A DNA stretch of 64,000 bases from Nitrospira sp. (GTDB lineage Bacteria; Nitrospirota; Nitrospiria; Nitrospirales; Nitrospiraceae), in assembly GCA_030123605.1 (NCBI GenBank), contig CP126123.1, positions 310,001 to 374,000 of the forward strand, given 5' to 3'. Made by a program: the position numbers and the translations under genes. The notes under the pieces are model-generated. The model was not told the DNA's origin. It ran no database searches and saw only the letters and a list, made by a program, of their open reading frames with translations. Positions 26,541 to 35,783 of this stretch are shown in pieces. How positions within the stretch are numbered: the first letter of the stretch is position 1; each line of letters starts with the position of its first letter.

Positions 26541-28391
26541 TTAGGAATTCGCCGCCGACGGCAAGGGCTGCCGTTGCTGGCGACTGGCGACGGAGAGGGC
26601 CGCTCCACAGGCGTGCCGGACGGCTGCCCCGCCTTTTTTCTGGCCGATTTCCAAGGCCGCCACTGCCGCCGGCGTCGCGAGCTTCCCGAGAATGTCCGCC
26701 GCGAGCAGCGCGAGCTCTTCCTTCTTTTTTCGACCGGTCCAAGACCATTCCGTCAACAGTCCCTGCCAGTAGGGAACCGCTTCGTCCGCAGCGGTCTGTT
26801 TCATGGCGAGATAGATCGCTCGTTTCTCTGCCTGTGAACGTTCATGAAAGCCTTCGGTCGTTACGAAAGGCGCCCAGGCAGGAAAGGCGGCGCTGTACTG
26901 TCCGCCGGCCAGGATCTTCATGGCTGTGAGGCGGACCGTCTCATCCCCGTCGTTGAGGAGACCGACCAATTTGGTACCGTTGCCGGAGGGACGAAGAAGC
27001 GCCAGCAGTCGAAGCACCTCTCGTCGTACGCCGGCGTCCGGATGACGTAGGGCTTTCTCCACACCGTCGACCAAGCGAGGGTCGTTCCATCGGGTCATGA
27101 GCGTCAGTAAATTCTTCACATAGGTCGGCCGTTTGTCGGTCAGGCCTCGTACGATCGGTTCGGCGTTGTCTTTCGCGATGGTCTGCAACGCCTCCATGAC
27201 GACCGTTTGATGCGCGGGCACCTCCAAACCGGCCAATAGGGTGCAGAGTCCCGGAACCGCATCTTTATTCATCATAAGAAGCAGGGTGAGCAGTCCTTCT
27301 GTTTTTGCATGGGGTGTCCGGTTGAGAGAAATGCCGATGGCTTTCAATCTTTCTGAACGTGACAATCCTTCCAGCAGTCCGGCTGCCAGTTGCCTGTGGG
27401 GCTCCGAAAGATCAGGGCGAACCGCTTCGGTATCCTGCAGCAAGGTCAACACGGTTTCGAGTACCGTCCATTGCCCGGTGCGGATGAGCGCTTCAAGAAC
27501 GTCGTCCCAGACTTCGAAGAGTTTGTTCAGCAGCGCCGTGGATTGCTCGGAGGCCAACACTGCCGTCAATATGTCGAGGACGTAGAGTGTGGCGTCACGG
27601 CCGGTTTCATTCATGATTTCCTCAGCCAACACATCGAGTTCTTGTCGTGAGACTTCATACCCGACTACATTGGATTGAGCACGCCGGTTCCCGGCAGCGT
27701 CGGTCGTTCCGCTTCCCTCTCCGTCGGCCCTGCCGGTCTTGCGTTCTTTCTCGCGGGACCGCATCGTGCGGTCGCGATCGAGCAGTTCGCGCAATGAGGT
27801 CACCGGCAGGTTCATGAAACCCTGCGTCTGCAATTCGAACACGTCGAATCCGAAGCCGGACGATCGGACCAGTTCCTCTGCGGTCACGAGCGTGATGGTC
27901 TCGAGATTCTTGGCCCACAAGCGGGTGACGATGTCGTCGTCATCGTCCGAGTCGACCGCCTCGTCTTCCGTCCCCGGCTCACCGGAGGACATTCCCCACA
28001 AGGCATCCAGGAAGAAGGAGAGGTCCTCTTGTGTGAGCCCTTGCTGGAAGGTAATTTCGCGGATCCCGTCCGCGTACATCTTGAAGGCGATGCTCTCTCC
28101 CGTCGCGTCGTTCTCCGGCTGGTAGACGACTTCGTCCTTGAAGAACAATTGATTGCCTTGCACCAGGAAGGCGAGGTGGGCGTACTGTTCGAGATGAGTC
28201 GTAAGGTTATCGTAAAATTGTTGGAAAAACCGCTGCGCCACCGGGTTTTTGGCGCCGTAGGTACGGGCGGACTTGGCCGCCTTGTCTAGCAGTTTGAGCA
28301 GTTGCTTGACCGAAATCAGCTCCGGATCGGCTCCCTCTTTCACGAAGGGTTTGGGAGAACTGTGGCTCTCAGGAGGCTTGAGAGATTCCAT
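26541..28391 (-). CDS. HEAT-repeat protein
   Basis: The 616-residue soluble protein starts MESLKPPESHSSPKPFVKEG. The N-terminal part (KQLLKLLDKAAKSARTYGAKNPVAQRFF, LFFKDEVVYQPEN) resembles that of the HD-GYP protein next door. A charged, disordered linker lies near residues 215-245. The C-terminal half is helical repeats of HEAT type (HQTVVMEALQTIAKDNAEPIV, DAGVRREVLRLLALL, DGDETVRLTAMKILAGGQ). It ends 17 bases before the HD-GYP start, so the two are an operon and probably one signalling complex. It has no catalytic motif. Confidence 0.8.
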   Translation of the reverse strand: MESLKPPESHSSPKPFVKEGADPELISVKQLLKLLDKAAKSARTYGAKNPVAQRFFQQFYDNLTTHLEQYAHLAFLVQGNQLFFKDEVVYQPENDATGESIAFKMYADGIREITFQQGLTQEDLSFFLDALWGMSSGEPGTEDEAVDSDDDDDIVTRLWAKNLETITLVTAEELVRSSGFGFDVFELQTQGFMNLPVTSLRELLDRDRTMRSREKERKTGRADGEGSGTTDAAGNRRAQSNVVGYEVSRQELDVLAEEIMNETGRDATLYVLDILTAVLASEQSTALLNKLFEVWDDVLEALIRTGQWTVLETVLTLLQDTEAVRPDLSEPHRQLAAGLLEGLSRSERLKAIGISLNRTPHAKTEGLLTLLLMMNKDAVPGLCTLLAGLEVPAHQTVVMEALQTIAKDNAEPIVRGLTDKRPTYVKNLLTLMTRWNDPRLVDGVEKALRHPDAGVRREVLRLLALLRPSGNGTKLVGLLNDGDETVRLTAMKILAGGQYSAAFPAWAPFVTTEGFHERSQAEKRAIYLAMKQTAADEAVPYWQGLLTEWSWTGRKKKEELALLAADILGKLATPAAVAALEIGQKKGGAAVRHACGAALSVASRQQRQPLPSAANS

Positions 28392-28500
28392 ATGTGTCAG
28401 TCGTACCCCGAGCCTCCTCCTTCGTCAAGGAAATAGCCGCTCCTCGCAGGCGTGGTGTCTGCACGTTGCGAGGTGTTCTCCGAGCCGGTAGAATTATCCC

Positions 28501-29172
28501 GTGCAACCCTCGCGCAACGTTCCCCTCATCCTCTGTTTCGGTGACAGCCTCACCGCCGGCTATCAGACGCCCGGCCCCTCGCGTCTTCATCCTGAGGAGA
28601 CGCCCTATGGCCTGGTGCTGCAGGAACGGATCGGTAACCGGGCACGGGTGGAGATCAGCGGGATCTGCGGCGAGGTGACCGGTGAAATGGTCCTGCGCTT
28701 TCGCGCCGACGTGCTCGATCGCCGGCCTCAGACGGTGATCATTCTCGGCGGGACGAACGACCTGGGATGGAATGCAGAACCTGCGGAGATCATGCGGAAC
28801 CTCACCAAGCTGTATGAATCGGCGAGAGCCGCCTCGATCGTTCCCGTACCCGTCACGGTACCCTCCATCCGGGTCGAGGTGGGTAAGGATAACCCCGATG
28901 CTGTTCGCTGGTTCGCCGCGCACATTGAACGGCGGCAGCGATTGAATGCATTGATCGCGGACTATGCGGTCAGAAGAGGGGTGCCCTGGTTCGATCTCTT
29001 CACAGCGACGGCCGAGCCCGGGTCGCTGATGCTTGCCGAGCCCTATTCGAACGACGGACTCCACCTGACGACGGGCGGCTATCGTCTCTTCGGCGAGCTG
29101 CTGTACGAGCAGTTGTTTGCCGCCGATCCCGTCTTCTCCCCCACATGGCCTTTCGGGCGGGCCGGTTCATGA
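28501..29172 (+). CDS. GDSL/SGNH-family esterase
   Basis: The 223-residue protein starts with GTG at 28501. The four SGNH blocks are visible: LCFGDSLTAGY (nucleophile Ser 16), SGICGEVTGEM, VIILGGTNDLGW (oxyanion Asn) and the terminal YSNDGLHLTTGGYRLFGEL Asp-His pair. This is a TesA-like esterase or lysophospholipase. There is no signal peptide, so it is cytoplasmic. Its stop TGA overlaps the ATG of the following thioredoxin gene (29169-29172), indicating translational coupling. Confidence 0.9.
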   Translation: MQPSRNVPLILCFGDSLTAGYQTPGPSRLHPEETPYGLVLQERIGNRARVEISGICGEVTGEMVLRFRADVLDRRPQTVIILGGTNDLGWNAEPAEIMRNLTKLYESARAASIVPVPVTVPSIRVEVGKDNPDAVRWFAAHIERRQRLNALIADYAVRRGVPWFDLFTATAEPGSLMLAEPYSNDGLHLTTGGYRLFGELLYEQLFAADPVFSPTWPFGRAGS

Positions 29173-29483
29173 TTCGAGAAGTCACCGATCGAGACTTTGC
29201 CCGCGAAGTCGAGCAGGCCTTGAGGCCGGTGCTGGTTGAGTTTTGGCAGCCTGGTTGCGGTCACTGCCGCGCGCTATCGTCGGAGTTGGAACAGTTGCAG
29301 CGTGAGGTGGGACAGAGGGTGATGATCTTGAAGATGAACGTGCAGGAGAATTTTCAGATTCCCGCCGAGTTGGAAATCAGGTCCTTGCCGGCGCTGGCCT
29401 TGTTCGAGCGAGGAGAGTTCGTGCGGTTTATCGGAGGGATCGGCAAGAAGGACGAGATCAGAAAACAATTGCCTCTTGCCTAG
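29169..29483 (+). CDS. Thioredoxin-family protein
   Basis: A 104-residue thioredoxin fold with the active site QPGCGHCRAL (Cys 30 and 33, CGHC, more oxidising than the usual CGPC), the SLPALALFERGE segment with the cis-proline, and IGGIGKKDEIRKQLP at the end. The ATG 29169 overlaps the esterase stop. It is cytoplasmic, with no leader. Its stop codon overlaps the stop of the convergent zwf gene in the four bases CTAG (29480-29483). Confidence 0.88.
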   Translation: MIREVTDRDFAREVEQALRPVLVEFWQPGCGHCRALSSELEQLQREVGQRVMILKMNVQENFQIPAELEIRSLPALALFERGEFVRFIGGIGKKDEIRKQLPLA

Positions 29484-31024
29484 AGAATCCGCCAGCTCCG
29501 CCCATCGTTCTGAATCATCCGTTCGGCCTCTACCGGTCCCCAGGTTCCCGCCGGATATTCCGGCAGCCAGCGGGCTTTCTGCTGTGTCCATCCGTCGAGA
29601 ATCTTCGTCACCCAGGCCCAGGAGGCCTCCACCGCATCGCGGCGCATGAACCGGGACGCATCTCCACCCATGACGTCGAGCAACAACCGTTCGTAGGCTT
29701 CCGGAGACGGACGTCCGAATACGTCGCTGTATTGGAAGTCCATTTCCACGGGATGAGTTTGCGCGCGCGTACCGGGCACCCGCGAGATGATGCGGAGCGA
29801 GAGGCCTTCATCCGGCTGGATCCGCAGGGTCAGGACGTTCGCCGGTTGGGGACGTCCGGGGTCCGTGTTGAACAGGATTTGCGGAATGTCCTTGAATTGG
29901 ACGGCGACCTCGCTGGCCCGCTTGGGCAGGGCCTTACCGGTACGCAGGTAAAATGGCACGCCGGACCAGCGCCAATTTTCGACGAACGCCTTGACCGCCA
30001 CATAGGTCTCCGTGGTGGAGTTCGGGGTGACGCCCTTCTCTCGGCGGTATCCCGGCACTTGCTGGTCATGTGCGGTTCCCTCCGCATACTGCGCCCGCAC
30101 GGTAAACTGTGCGACCTCTTTGCCGACGATCGGACGGAGGCAGCGCAGCACCTCCATCTTGGCGTTGCGAACGACGTTGGGATCGAGCGAGTAGGGCGGC
30201 TCCATCGCCACGAGACAGAGGAGTTGCAGCAGGTGGTTCTGGACCATGTCCCGCAGGGCGCCGGCTTCTTCGTAATAACTGGCCCTGGTTCCGACTCCTT
30301 CCGTTTCGCTGACGGTGATCTGGACGTGATCAATGTACTTATGGTTCCAGATCGGTTCGAAAATGCTGTTGGCGAAACGGACCACCATCAGGTTCTGGAC
30401 CGTCTCCTTCCCTAGATAATGGTCGATGCGGAAAATTTGCGACTCATCGAAGACCTTGCCGGTGACTTCGTTGATCTGCTGAGCGGAGGCCAGATCACGT
30501 CCCACCGGCTTCTCGACGATGATGCGCGAATAAGGCGATGCCGCGGCGGACTGAGTCGCCAGGCCGGCCTGGGCCAACCCTTCGCAGACCGACGCAAAGG
30601 AACTCGGCGGGATGCTCAAATAAAAAATGCGGTTGCCCGGCAGCTGCATGGTGCGTTCGACCTGTTCGGCCCTGGCGCGGAGCGCCGCGTAGGTCTGCGG
30701 GTCGTCGTTTTCGCCGGGAATGTAGAACAGATGTCGCTCGAACTCCTGCCAGGTCTCCTGAACCAGCGCTTGACGCGAATGTTTGACGACTCCTTCGCGC
30801 ACGAGATCGCGGAATTCCTCATCGCCCATCGGTTTGCGGCCCAAGCCGATGACCGCATATTTGGACGGCAACAGTCCGTCGAGCAGCAGGTTATAGAGCG
30901 CCGGAATGAGGCGTCGCCGAGCGAGGTCTCCCGAACCGCCGAAAATGACGAGCGTACAAGGCTCGACCGGTACGACGATTTCCGGGAGGGGCTGGATGTC
31001 GACTGGAGTCGTTGGAGAAGGCAT
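29480..31024 (-). CDS. zwf: Glucose-6-phosphate 1-dehydrogenase
   Basis: The 514-residue protein has the NADP-binding motif TLVIFGGSGDLARRRLIPAL, the active-site stretch RIDHYLGKETVQNLMVVRFAN, and KDIPQILFN and WSGVPFYLRTGKALPKR segments. It performs the first oxidative step of the pentose phosphate pathway, glucose-6-phosphate to 6-phosphogluconolactone. It is followed upstream on the same strand by gnd (27 bases apart), so the oxidative branch is encoded together. No lactonase gene is visible in this window. Confidence 0.97.
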   Translation of the reverse strand: MPSPTTPVDIQPLPEIVVPVEPCTLVIFGGSGDLARRRLIPALYNLLLDGLLPSKYAVIGLGRKPMGDEEFRDLVREGVVKHSRQALVQETWQEFERHLFYIPGENDDPQTYAALRARAEQVERTMQLPGNRIFYLSIPPSSFASVCEGLAQAGLATQSAAASPYSRIIVEKPVGRDLASAQQINEVTGKVFDESQIFRIDHYLGKETVQNLMVVRFANSIFEPIWNHKYIDHVQITVSETEGVGTRASYYEEAGALRDMVQNHLLQLLCLVAMEPPYSLDPNVVRNAKMEVLRCLRPIVGKEVAQFTVRAQYAEGTAHDQQVPGYRREKGVTPNSTTETYVAVKAFVENWRWSGVPFYLRTGKALPKRASEVAVQFKDIPQILFNTDPGRPQPANVLTLRIQPDEGLSLRIISRVPGTRAQTHPVEMDFQYSDVFGRPSPEAYERLLLDVMGGDASRFMRRDAVEASWAWVTKILDGWTQQKARWLPEYPAGTWGPVEAERMIQNDGRSWRIL

Positions 31025-31051
31025 GGTGTCGGTATCCGGTGGTGTAAGGCC

Positions 31052-31945
31052 TCAGCGTCGAACGCTATGCCCGCCGAAGGCGTTGCGTAGCGCCGCCAAC
31101 ATTTTTTCTGCGAACGATTCTTCCTGACGCGACCGGAAACGCGTGAACAGGGCCGCCGTCAGGGTGGGGACCGGCACGTCCTTGTCGATCGCATCTTGGA
31201 TCATCCAGCGTCCTTCGCCGGAATCCTGCACGTAGCCTTTCAGCTTCTCGAGCTTGGGGTCCTGTTTCAACGCGCCGGCCGCCAGTTCGAGGAGCCAAGA
31301 ACGCACCACGCTGCCGTGCATCCAGACGTCGGCAATCTTGCCCAGGTCCAGCCGGTACTCGCTTTTCGCCATCAACTCGAAACCTTCGGCATAGCCCTGC
31401 ATCATGCTGTACTCGATACCGTTGTGCACCATTTTTACGTAGTGGCCGGCTCCGTGGGTTCCCATGTGGGCCCAGCCCTCCTCAGGTGCCAAGGTCTGGA
31501 AGATCGGTGTCAGCCGCCGGACCGGTTCATCCTCGCCTCCGACCATGAGGCAATAACCGACCGTCAGACCCCAGATTCCGCCGCTGGTTCCGACATCGAC
31601 ATAATGAATCCCTTTTTTCTTCAGGTCGGCGGCACGGCGGGTATCGTCGTGGAACCGTGTGTTGCCCCCGTCGATGATCGTATCGCCCGGTTGCAGCAGG
31701 GCGCCGATGGCTTGAACGGTTTCTTCCGTCGGAGTTCCCGACGGCACCATGATCCAGACAGCGCGCGGGGCCGCCAATTTTGCGACGAGGTCGCTCAGTG
31801 ACGAGGCGCCGACACAGCCCTTGCCCACCGCCTGTGTCACGAGGTCGGAAGTGCGATCATAGACGACGACGCGGTGGCGCCCCTGTTGCAGGCGGGTCAC
31901 CATATTCATGCCCATCTTGCCGAGCCCGATAAATCCAAGTTCCAT
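31052..31945 (-). CDS. gnd: 6-phosphogluconate dehydrogenase, short GndA-like form
   Basis: The 297-residue protein begins MELGFIGLGKMGMNMVTRLQQGRH (Rossmann motif), then AVWIMVPSGTPTEETV, DGGNTRFHDDTRRA, VDVGTSGGIWGLTVGYCLMVGG (substrate-binding serine and glycines) and GHYVKMVHNGIEYSMMQGYAEGFE (catalytic Lys and Asn). Oxidative decarboxylation of 6-phosphogluconate to ribulose-5-phosphate is expected. The short length marks the GndA/YqeC class, not the roughly 470-residue E. coli form. It lies upstream of zwf in the same operon. Confidence 0.94.
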   Translation of the reverse strand: MELGFIGLGKMGMNMVTRLQQGRHRVVVYDRTSDLVTQAVGKGCVGASSLSDLVAKLAAPRAVWIMVPSGTPTEETVQAIGALLQPGDTIIDGGNTRFHDDTRRAADLKKKGIHYVDVGTSGGIWGLTVGYCLMVGGEDEPVRRLTPIFQTLAPEEGWAHMGTHGAGHYVKMVHNGIEYSMMQGYAEGFELMAKSEYRLDLGKIADVWMHGSVVRSWLLELAAGALKQDPKLEKLKGYVQDSGEGRWMIQDAIDKDVPVPTLTAALFTRFRSRQEESFAEKMLAALRNAFGGHSVRR

Positions 31946-32063
31946 AGATCATCCTCTCTGCTGATCGTCGGTGAGCGATGTTTTCCATCGTTCTGCAACC
32001 GATGGTACCATGACCGGACCGGAATGCAACGGATGGTTGCGTTCACCGGCGAGCGGCTCCCTG

Positions 32064-32870
32064 TCAGTCCACGCGGGGCGGCAGGGGAATGTCGTGAAAC
32101 AGGAGGTCGGCCACCCGCCTGCCACAGGTCAGCCGCTCGTGGAGCGTCGCGGCGCTGAGGAACCGGCTGGCCGCTTCGCCGAGCGCCGGGTCTCGCGAGG
32201 CCAGGAACCGGAGCGTGTCGACCGGCGCCGTCAGCCAGAAGCCACGGATCCGAAAAAACGCCGCAAGACAGTCCTCGAAAAAGACGTGCAGCAGGTACTG
32301 CGCGGTGGTGGGTTTGTCGCGCAGGTCCTCGACCTTTCCCAGCCAGTGGAGACAGTCGGCTTTCAGACGGATGCGCTCATGGAGGCCGGCCGGCGGCGGA
32401 CCTTGGCGGAACCGTTGGGCGGCCTTGTCGATCAACTGCGCCGCGATCTCATCGTGGTCGTAGAGAATCCGCCCCTTGCGGAGGAGCGGAGCCAGGCGAG
32501 GCGAATCGTCGATATCCTCGGCGACGGCACTGTGCTCGCCGTAACGAATGTCCACGAGCCGGTCTGCGACGCGAATCACCTCTTGTCCGTCGGTCGGTCC
32601 CTTGACCAGCACGATCAGATCGATGTCGCTGTGGGCGGTGACGGCACGTCTGGCACCGGATCCGACGAGGATGACACCGACCAAATCGCCGCCGCGTTTT
32701 GCGCGGACGTACTTGAGTGCCACGGCAAGGGCGTCTTCATACCCTGGTGGAGCGACTGTCGGAGGGACCTCGGGCGGTTCAGGGATGTCGAGTAGCTCCG
32801 CCTTCAGCTCCTCGGACGAAGGCAGCGTCGGTGAAGACTGCAGAAATGAGTCGGCCGGTCGTGATTCCAT
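32064..32870 (-). CDS. Nucleotidyltransferase-fold protein
   Basis: The 268-residue protein has the minimal nucleotidyltransferase signature GVILVGSGARRAVTAHSDIDLIVLV (G-S-x8-D-x-D), a third acidic region in VDIRYGE, and a C-terminal helical half that looks HEPN-like or substrate-binding (LHERIRLKADCLHWLGK, TAQYLLHVFFEDCLAAFF). A start at 32870 gives a long proline-rich leader, so a later start near residue 40 is possible. Its substrate is unknown: antibiotic-type, tRNA or protein substrates are all possible. It is separated from gnd by about 120 bases. Confidence 0.75.
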   Translation of the reverse strand: MESRPADSFLQSSPTLPSSEELKAELLDIPEPPEVPPTVAPPGYEDALAVALKYVRAKRGGDLVGVILVGSGARRAVTAHSDIDLIVLVKGPTDGQEVIRVADRLVDIRYGEHSAVAEDIDDSPRLAPLLRKGRILYDHDEIAAQLIDKAAQRFRQGPPPAGLHERIRLKADCLHWLGKVEDLRDKPTTAQYLLHVFFEDCLAAFFRIRGFWLTAPVDTLRFLASRDPALGEAASRFLSAATLHERLTCGRRVADLLFHDIPLPPRVD

Positions 32871-32897
32871 GGTCGGTGCGTCAGTCCCTCGTACGTG

Positions 32898-33158
32898 TCA
32901 GGTCGCCTGCACCAGTCGAATCTGTTGTTCGAGGGTACCGAGCCACTGTTCAAACGGTTGGTCGGCGTCGACGACGATCTCAAGTTTCCTGTTAGGGAGT
33001 GTGCGGACCACGCCGGGGCTTTCCGGTGTGAGGGGAATTTCCACCCACTCGCGGTTGAGGCCCAAGGCATCCGTCACGTCGAGGATCCGGCTGATGTGTT
33101 GGAATGATACAACGTGGAGCGTCACTCGTACCTTTCGGTGTTTGCTGCTGCGAGGCAT
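32898..33158 (-). CDS. Small hypothetical protein
   Basis: The 86-residue frame starts MPRSSKHRKVRVTLHVVSFQ and ends with EQWLGTLEQQIRLVQAT. It has no membrane segment, metal motif or recognised domain. I chose ATG 33158; no good ribosome site is visible, and a GTG a few codons in (VRVTLHVV) is also possible. It lies 27 bases upstream of the nucleotidyltransferase gene on the same strand and may belong to its operon. Confidence 0.55.
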   Translation of the reverse strand: MPRSSKHRKVRVTLHVVSFQHISRILDVTDALGLNREWVEIPLTPESPGVVRTLPNRKLEIVVDADQPFEQWLGTLEQQIRLVQAT

Positions 33159-33198
33159 TGTAGGGAGGGTAAGCGAACCTGTCAATGAGCGGACGGAG

Positions 33199-34230
33199 TT
33201 ATCGATGTAGCACGCGCGCGATGATGGCACCTGCTCGCTCGACGGCCTCGGCCGACACGTCGAGATGGGTCACCGCGCGACAGGTTTTTTCGCCGACGAC
33301 GCCGAGCAACAGGCCCTTCTGTCTGCATGCCGCAATGAAGTCCGAGAGCGACAGGTGGGGACTCTGCACGTCGAAGAAGAGGATGTTCGTCGCGACCGCC
33401 TCGGGATCGATCGAGACGGCGGAAATCCGTTGCAGCAGCGCCGCAAGCCGACGGGCATTCGCATGGTCATCCGCGAGTCGCTGAATATTGTGTTCCAGCG
33501 CGTAGAGGCCTGCCGCCGCCAGAATGCCGGCCTGACGCATGGCACCCCCGTACATGCGCCGGAACCGCCGCAGCCGCTCCAACAAATCCCGATCGTCGGT
33601 GGCGATCAACGAGCCGGCGGGAGCACCCAATCCTTTCGAGAAACAGAACGTGACGGTCTCAAAGTGCCGCGCATAATCCGTCGCTGCGACGCCGGAGGCC
33701 ACGACGGCATTGAACAGCCGGGCCCCATCCAGGTGCATGGGGAGCCCACGGGCCGAGGCGACGGCACGCAGGGCTCGGATGGTCGAGAGCGGATAGACCG
33801 TGCCGCCTCCGGCATTGTGGGTGTTCTCGATACAGATGAGCGCGGTTTGGATGCTAGAGGGATCTTTGGGACGGATCGCGGCCTCGACCTGCTCGGCCGT
33901 CATGAGCCCTCGCGAGCCCTGCACCCAATGTAATTGCACGCCGGCCAGCGCTCCCGCGGCGCCCTGTTCGTAGCGGACGATGTGGGCGTGGCGTTCGACG
34001 ATGACCTCACGGCCCGGTTCCGTCTGTGCGCGAAGACAGAGTTGATTGCCGAGCGTGCCGGATAGTACGAAGAGCGCGGCTTTCTTGCCGAGCAGCGCGG
34101 CACCCCGCTCTTGCAGCCGGTTGACGGTGGGGTCTTCTCCGTACACGTCGTCGCCTACCTCCGCGCACGCCATGGCTTCGCGCATGGCAGGGGAGGGTCT
34201 GGTGACGGTATCGCTCCGGAGATCGATCAT
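33199..34230 (-). CDS. ltaE: L-threonine aldolase
   Basis: The 343-residue PLP enzyme starts MIDLRSDTVTRPSPAMREAM. Its other motifs are GDDVYGEDPTVNRLQ, ALFVLSGTLGNQL, ICIENTHNAGGGTVYPLS, MHLDGARLFNAVVASG, and the PLP-lysine segment FCFSKGLGAPAGSLI. It cleaves L-threonine (or allo-threonine) to glycine and acetaldehyde. The ATG 34230 matches the family start; the frame continues another 48 unlikely codons upstream. No strong Shine-Dalgarno is seen. The divergent carrier gene starts 122 bases away. Confidence 0.93.
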   Translation of the reverse strand: MIDLRSDTVTRPSPAMREAMACAEVGDDVYGEDPTVNRLQERGAALLGKKAALFVLSGTLGNQLCLRAQTEPGREVIVERHAHIVRYEQGAAGALAGVQLHWVQGSRGLMTAEQVEAAIRPKDPSSIQTALICIENTHNAGGGTVYPLSTIRALRAVASARGLPMHLDGARLFNAVVASGVAATDYARHFETVTFCFSKGLGAPAGSLIATDDRDLLERLRRFRRMYGGAMRQAGILAAAGLYALEHNIQRLADDHANARRLAALLQRISAVSIDPEAVATNILFFDVQSPHLSLSDFIAACRQKGLLLGVVGEKTCRAVTHLDVSAEAVERAGAIIARVLHR

Positions 34231-34352
34231 GGGTCGAAGAGGTCGTGCCCCGAGGCCGTTGCCGATGACAATGAAGTCCGCGCGGCATTGTAGCAAATTT
34301 TTTTCTTGTCGGTGACGGATCGCTGGTACACTGTGTCTCCGCTCGGAGTCGC

Positions 34353-35624
34353 ATGGAAAGATTGCATCGTTCACTGGCCCGGTTCGTTCAGGCAGAACCG
34401 CAAGAGTTGCGGCCGCTGGCCTGGTCGTTCGGCTATTTCTTCTGCCTGCTTTGCGGCTACTACATCCTGCGTCCCGTGCGCGATGAAATGGCCATCGAGG
34501 GCGGGGTCCATAATCTGCCCTGGATGATGACCGGCACGTTCGTGACCCTGCTCGCCGTGACGCCGATTTTCGGCTGGCTGTCCGCTCGGTACTCCCGCTA
34601 TCGGCTCCTGCTCACCGTCTACGCATTCTTCATCGCCAATCTGTCGGCCTTCTATCTCCTGATGACGAGTCAACTCCATATCGAATGGGTCGCCCGCGGT
34701 TTCTTTGTCTGGCTCTCGGTGTTCAACCTGTTCGTGGTGTCGGTGTTCTGGAGTTTCATGGCGGATCTCTTTACGCCGGAGCAGGGTGCGCGACTCTTCG
34801 GCGTGATCGCGGCGGGAGGGAGCAGCGGCGCCCTGTTCGGTCCTCTGCTCACGACGGGGCTGACCTATGCGTTGCCGGTTCCGGTGCTCATGCTGGCCTC
34901 GGCGCTGTTCTTGCTGGCCTGCACGGGCTGCATCTACAAGCTGGAGGCGTGGAGTCATGACCGTGCGGTATGTCACCGGGAGTCCACAGGAGATCCGTTG
35001 GGCGGAGGTTTGCTCACCGGTATTCGGCTGGCATTCTCTTCTTCCTACCTGCTCGGTATTTGCGCGTACCTCCTGTTCCTGACGACCACCGCCACCTTTT
35101 TGTATTTCGAGCAGGTGCGTCTGGTGGCTCAGTACTTCGATACGCCGGAAGCCAGGACGCGACTCTTTTCGAGCGTGGATTTCGCGACGAACATCCTCAC
35201 GTGGCTGACGCAGATCCTGATCACGAACCGAGTGGTCGGCCGGTTCGGTTTGGTGGCGGCCCTGCTTTTCCTGCCGTTCGTCAGCCTGCTCGGCTTTTTG
35301 GGGATCGCCCTGTGGCCGGGACTCATGGTGTACGTGAGCTTTTCCGTCCTGCGCAGGGTGGGGGAATATGCGTTGTCGAAGCCGGCCCGCGAAGTCCTCT
35401 TCACGGTCGTGAGTCGCGAGGAGAAGTACAAGGCCAAGAATTTCATCGACACGGCGGTTTCGCGAGGCGGCGACGCCTCCACCGGATGGCTCGTCTCCGG
35501 CATCAAGGCCCTCGGTGTGACGACCACACAGATCGCCTGGGTCCTCCTTCCCGTGATGATCCTTTGGGTTTGGTTGAGCCGATGGCTCGCTGCTCGCCAT
35601 GGTCTGTTCGTTCGCTCGCGCTGA
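34353..35624 (+). CDS. Membrane carrier of the NTP/NDP-exchange or MFS type
   Basis: The 423-residue protein has about 12 hydrophobic helices. The N-terminal segment LRPLAWSFGYFFCLLCGYYILRPVRDEMA is characteristic of the ATP/ADP-translocase-like (AAA) carrier family found in free-living bacteria, and RVGEYALSKPAREVLFTVVSREEKYKAKNFIDTA is a second family mark. In intracellular bacteria, relatives exchange ATP and ADP across the membrane; in free-living bacteria the substrate is not known. It precedes the ProA-like gene on the same strand but with about 160 bases between. Confidence 0.78.
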   Translation: MERLHRSLARFVQAEPQELRPLAWSFGYFFCLLCGYYILRPVRDEMAIEGGVHNLPWMMTGTFVTLLAVTPIFGWLSARYSRYRLLLTVYAFFIANLSAFYLLMTSQLHIEWVARGFFVWLSVFNLFVVSVFWSFMADLFTPEQGARLFGVIAAGGSSGALFGPLLTTGLTYALPVPVLMLASALFLLACTGCIYKLEAWSHDRAVCHRESTGDPLGGGLLTGIRLAFSSSYLLGICAYLLFLTTTATFLYFEQVRLVAQYFDTPEARTRLFSSVDFATNILTWLTQILITNRVVGRFGLVAALLFLPFVSLLGFLGIALWPGLMVYVSFSVLRRVGEYALSKPAREVLFTVVSREEKYKAKNFIDTAVSRGGDASTGWLVSGIKALGVTTTQIAWVLLPVMILWVWLSRWLAARHGLFVRSR

Positions 35625-35783
35625 TTCTTCTCGATGGTCGGTTCTTTACTCGCCGAAAAATCGCGTGGTATAGTCCGACGCGACGAGCTGACCATTTTTT
35701 GTGATGTGGTGACTCGGCGCCTGACGGCCATTTCAGAGCAGTACCAGATCACTCAATTACCAAACTCGACGGATAGGGACACC

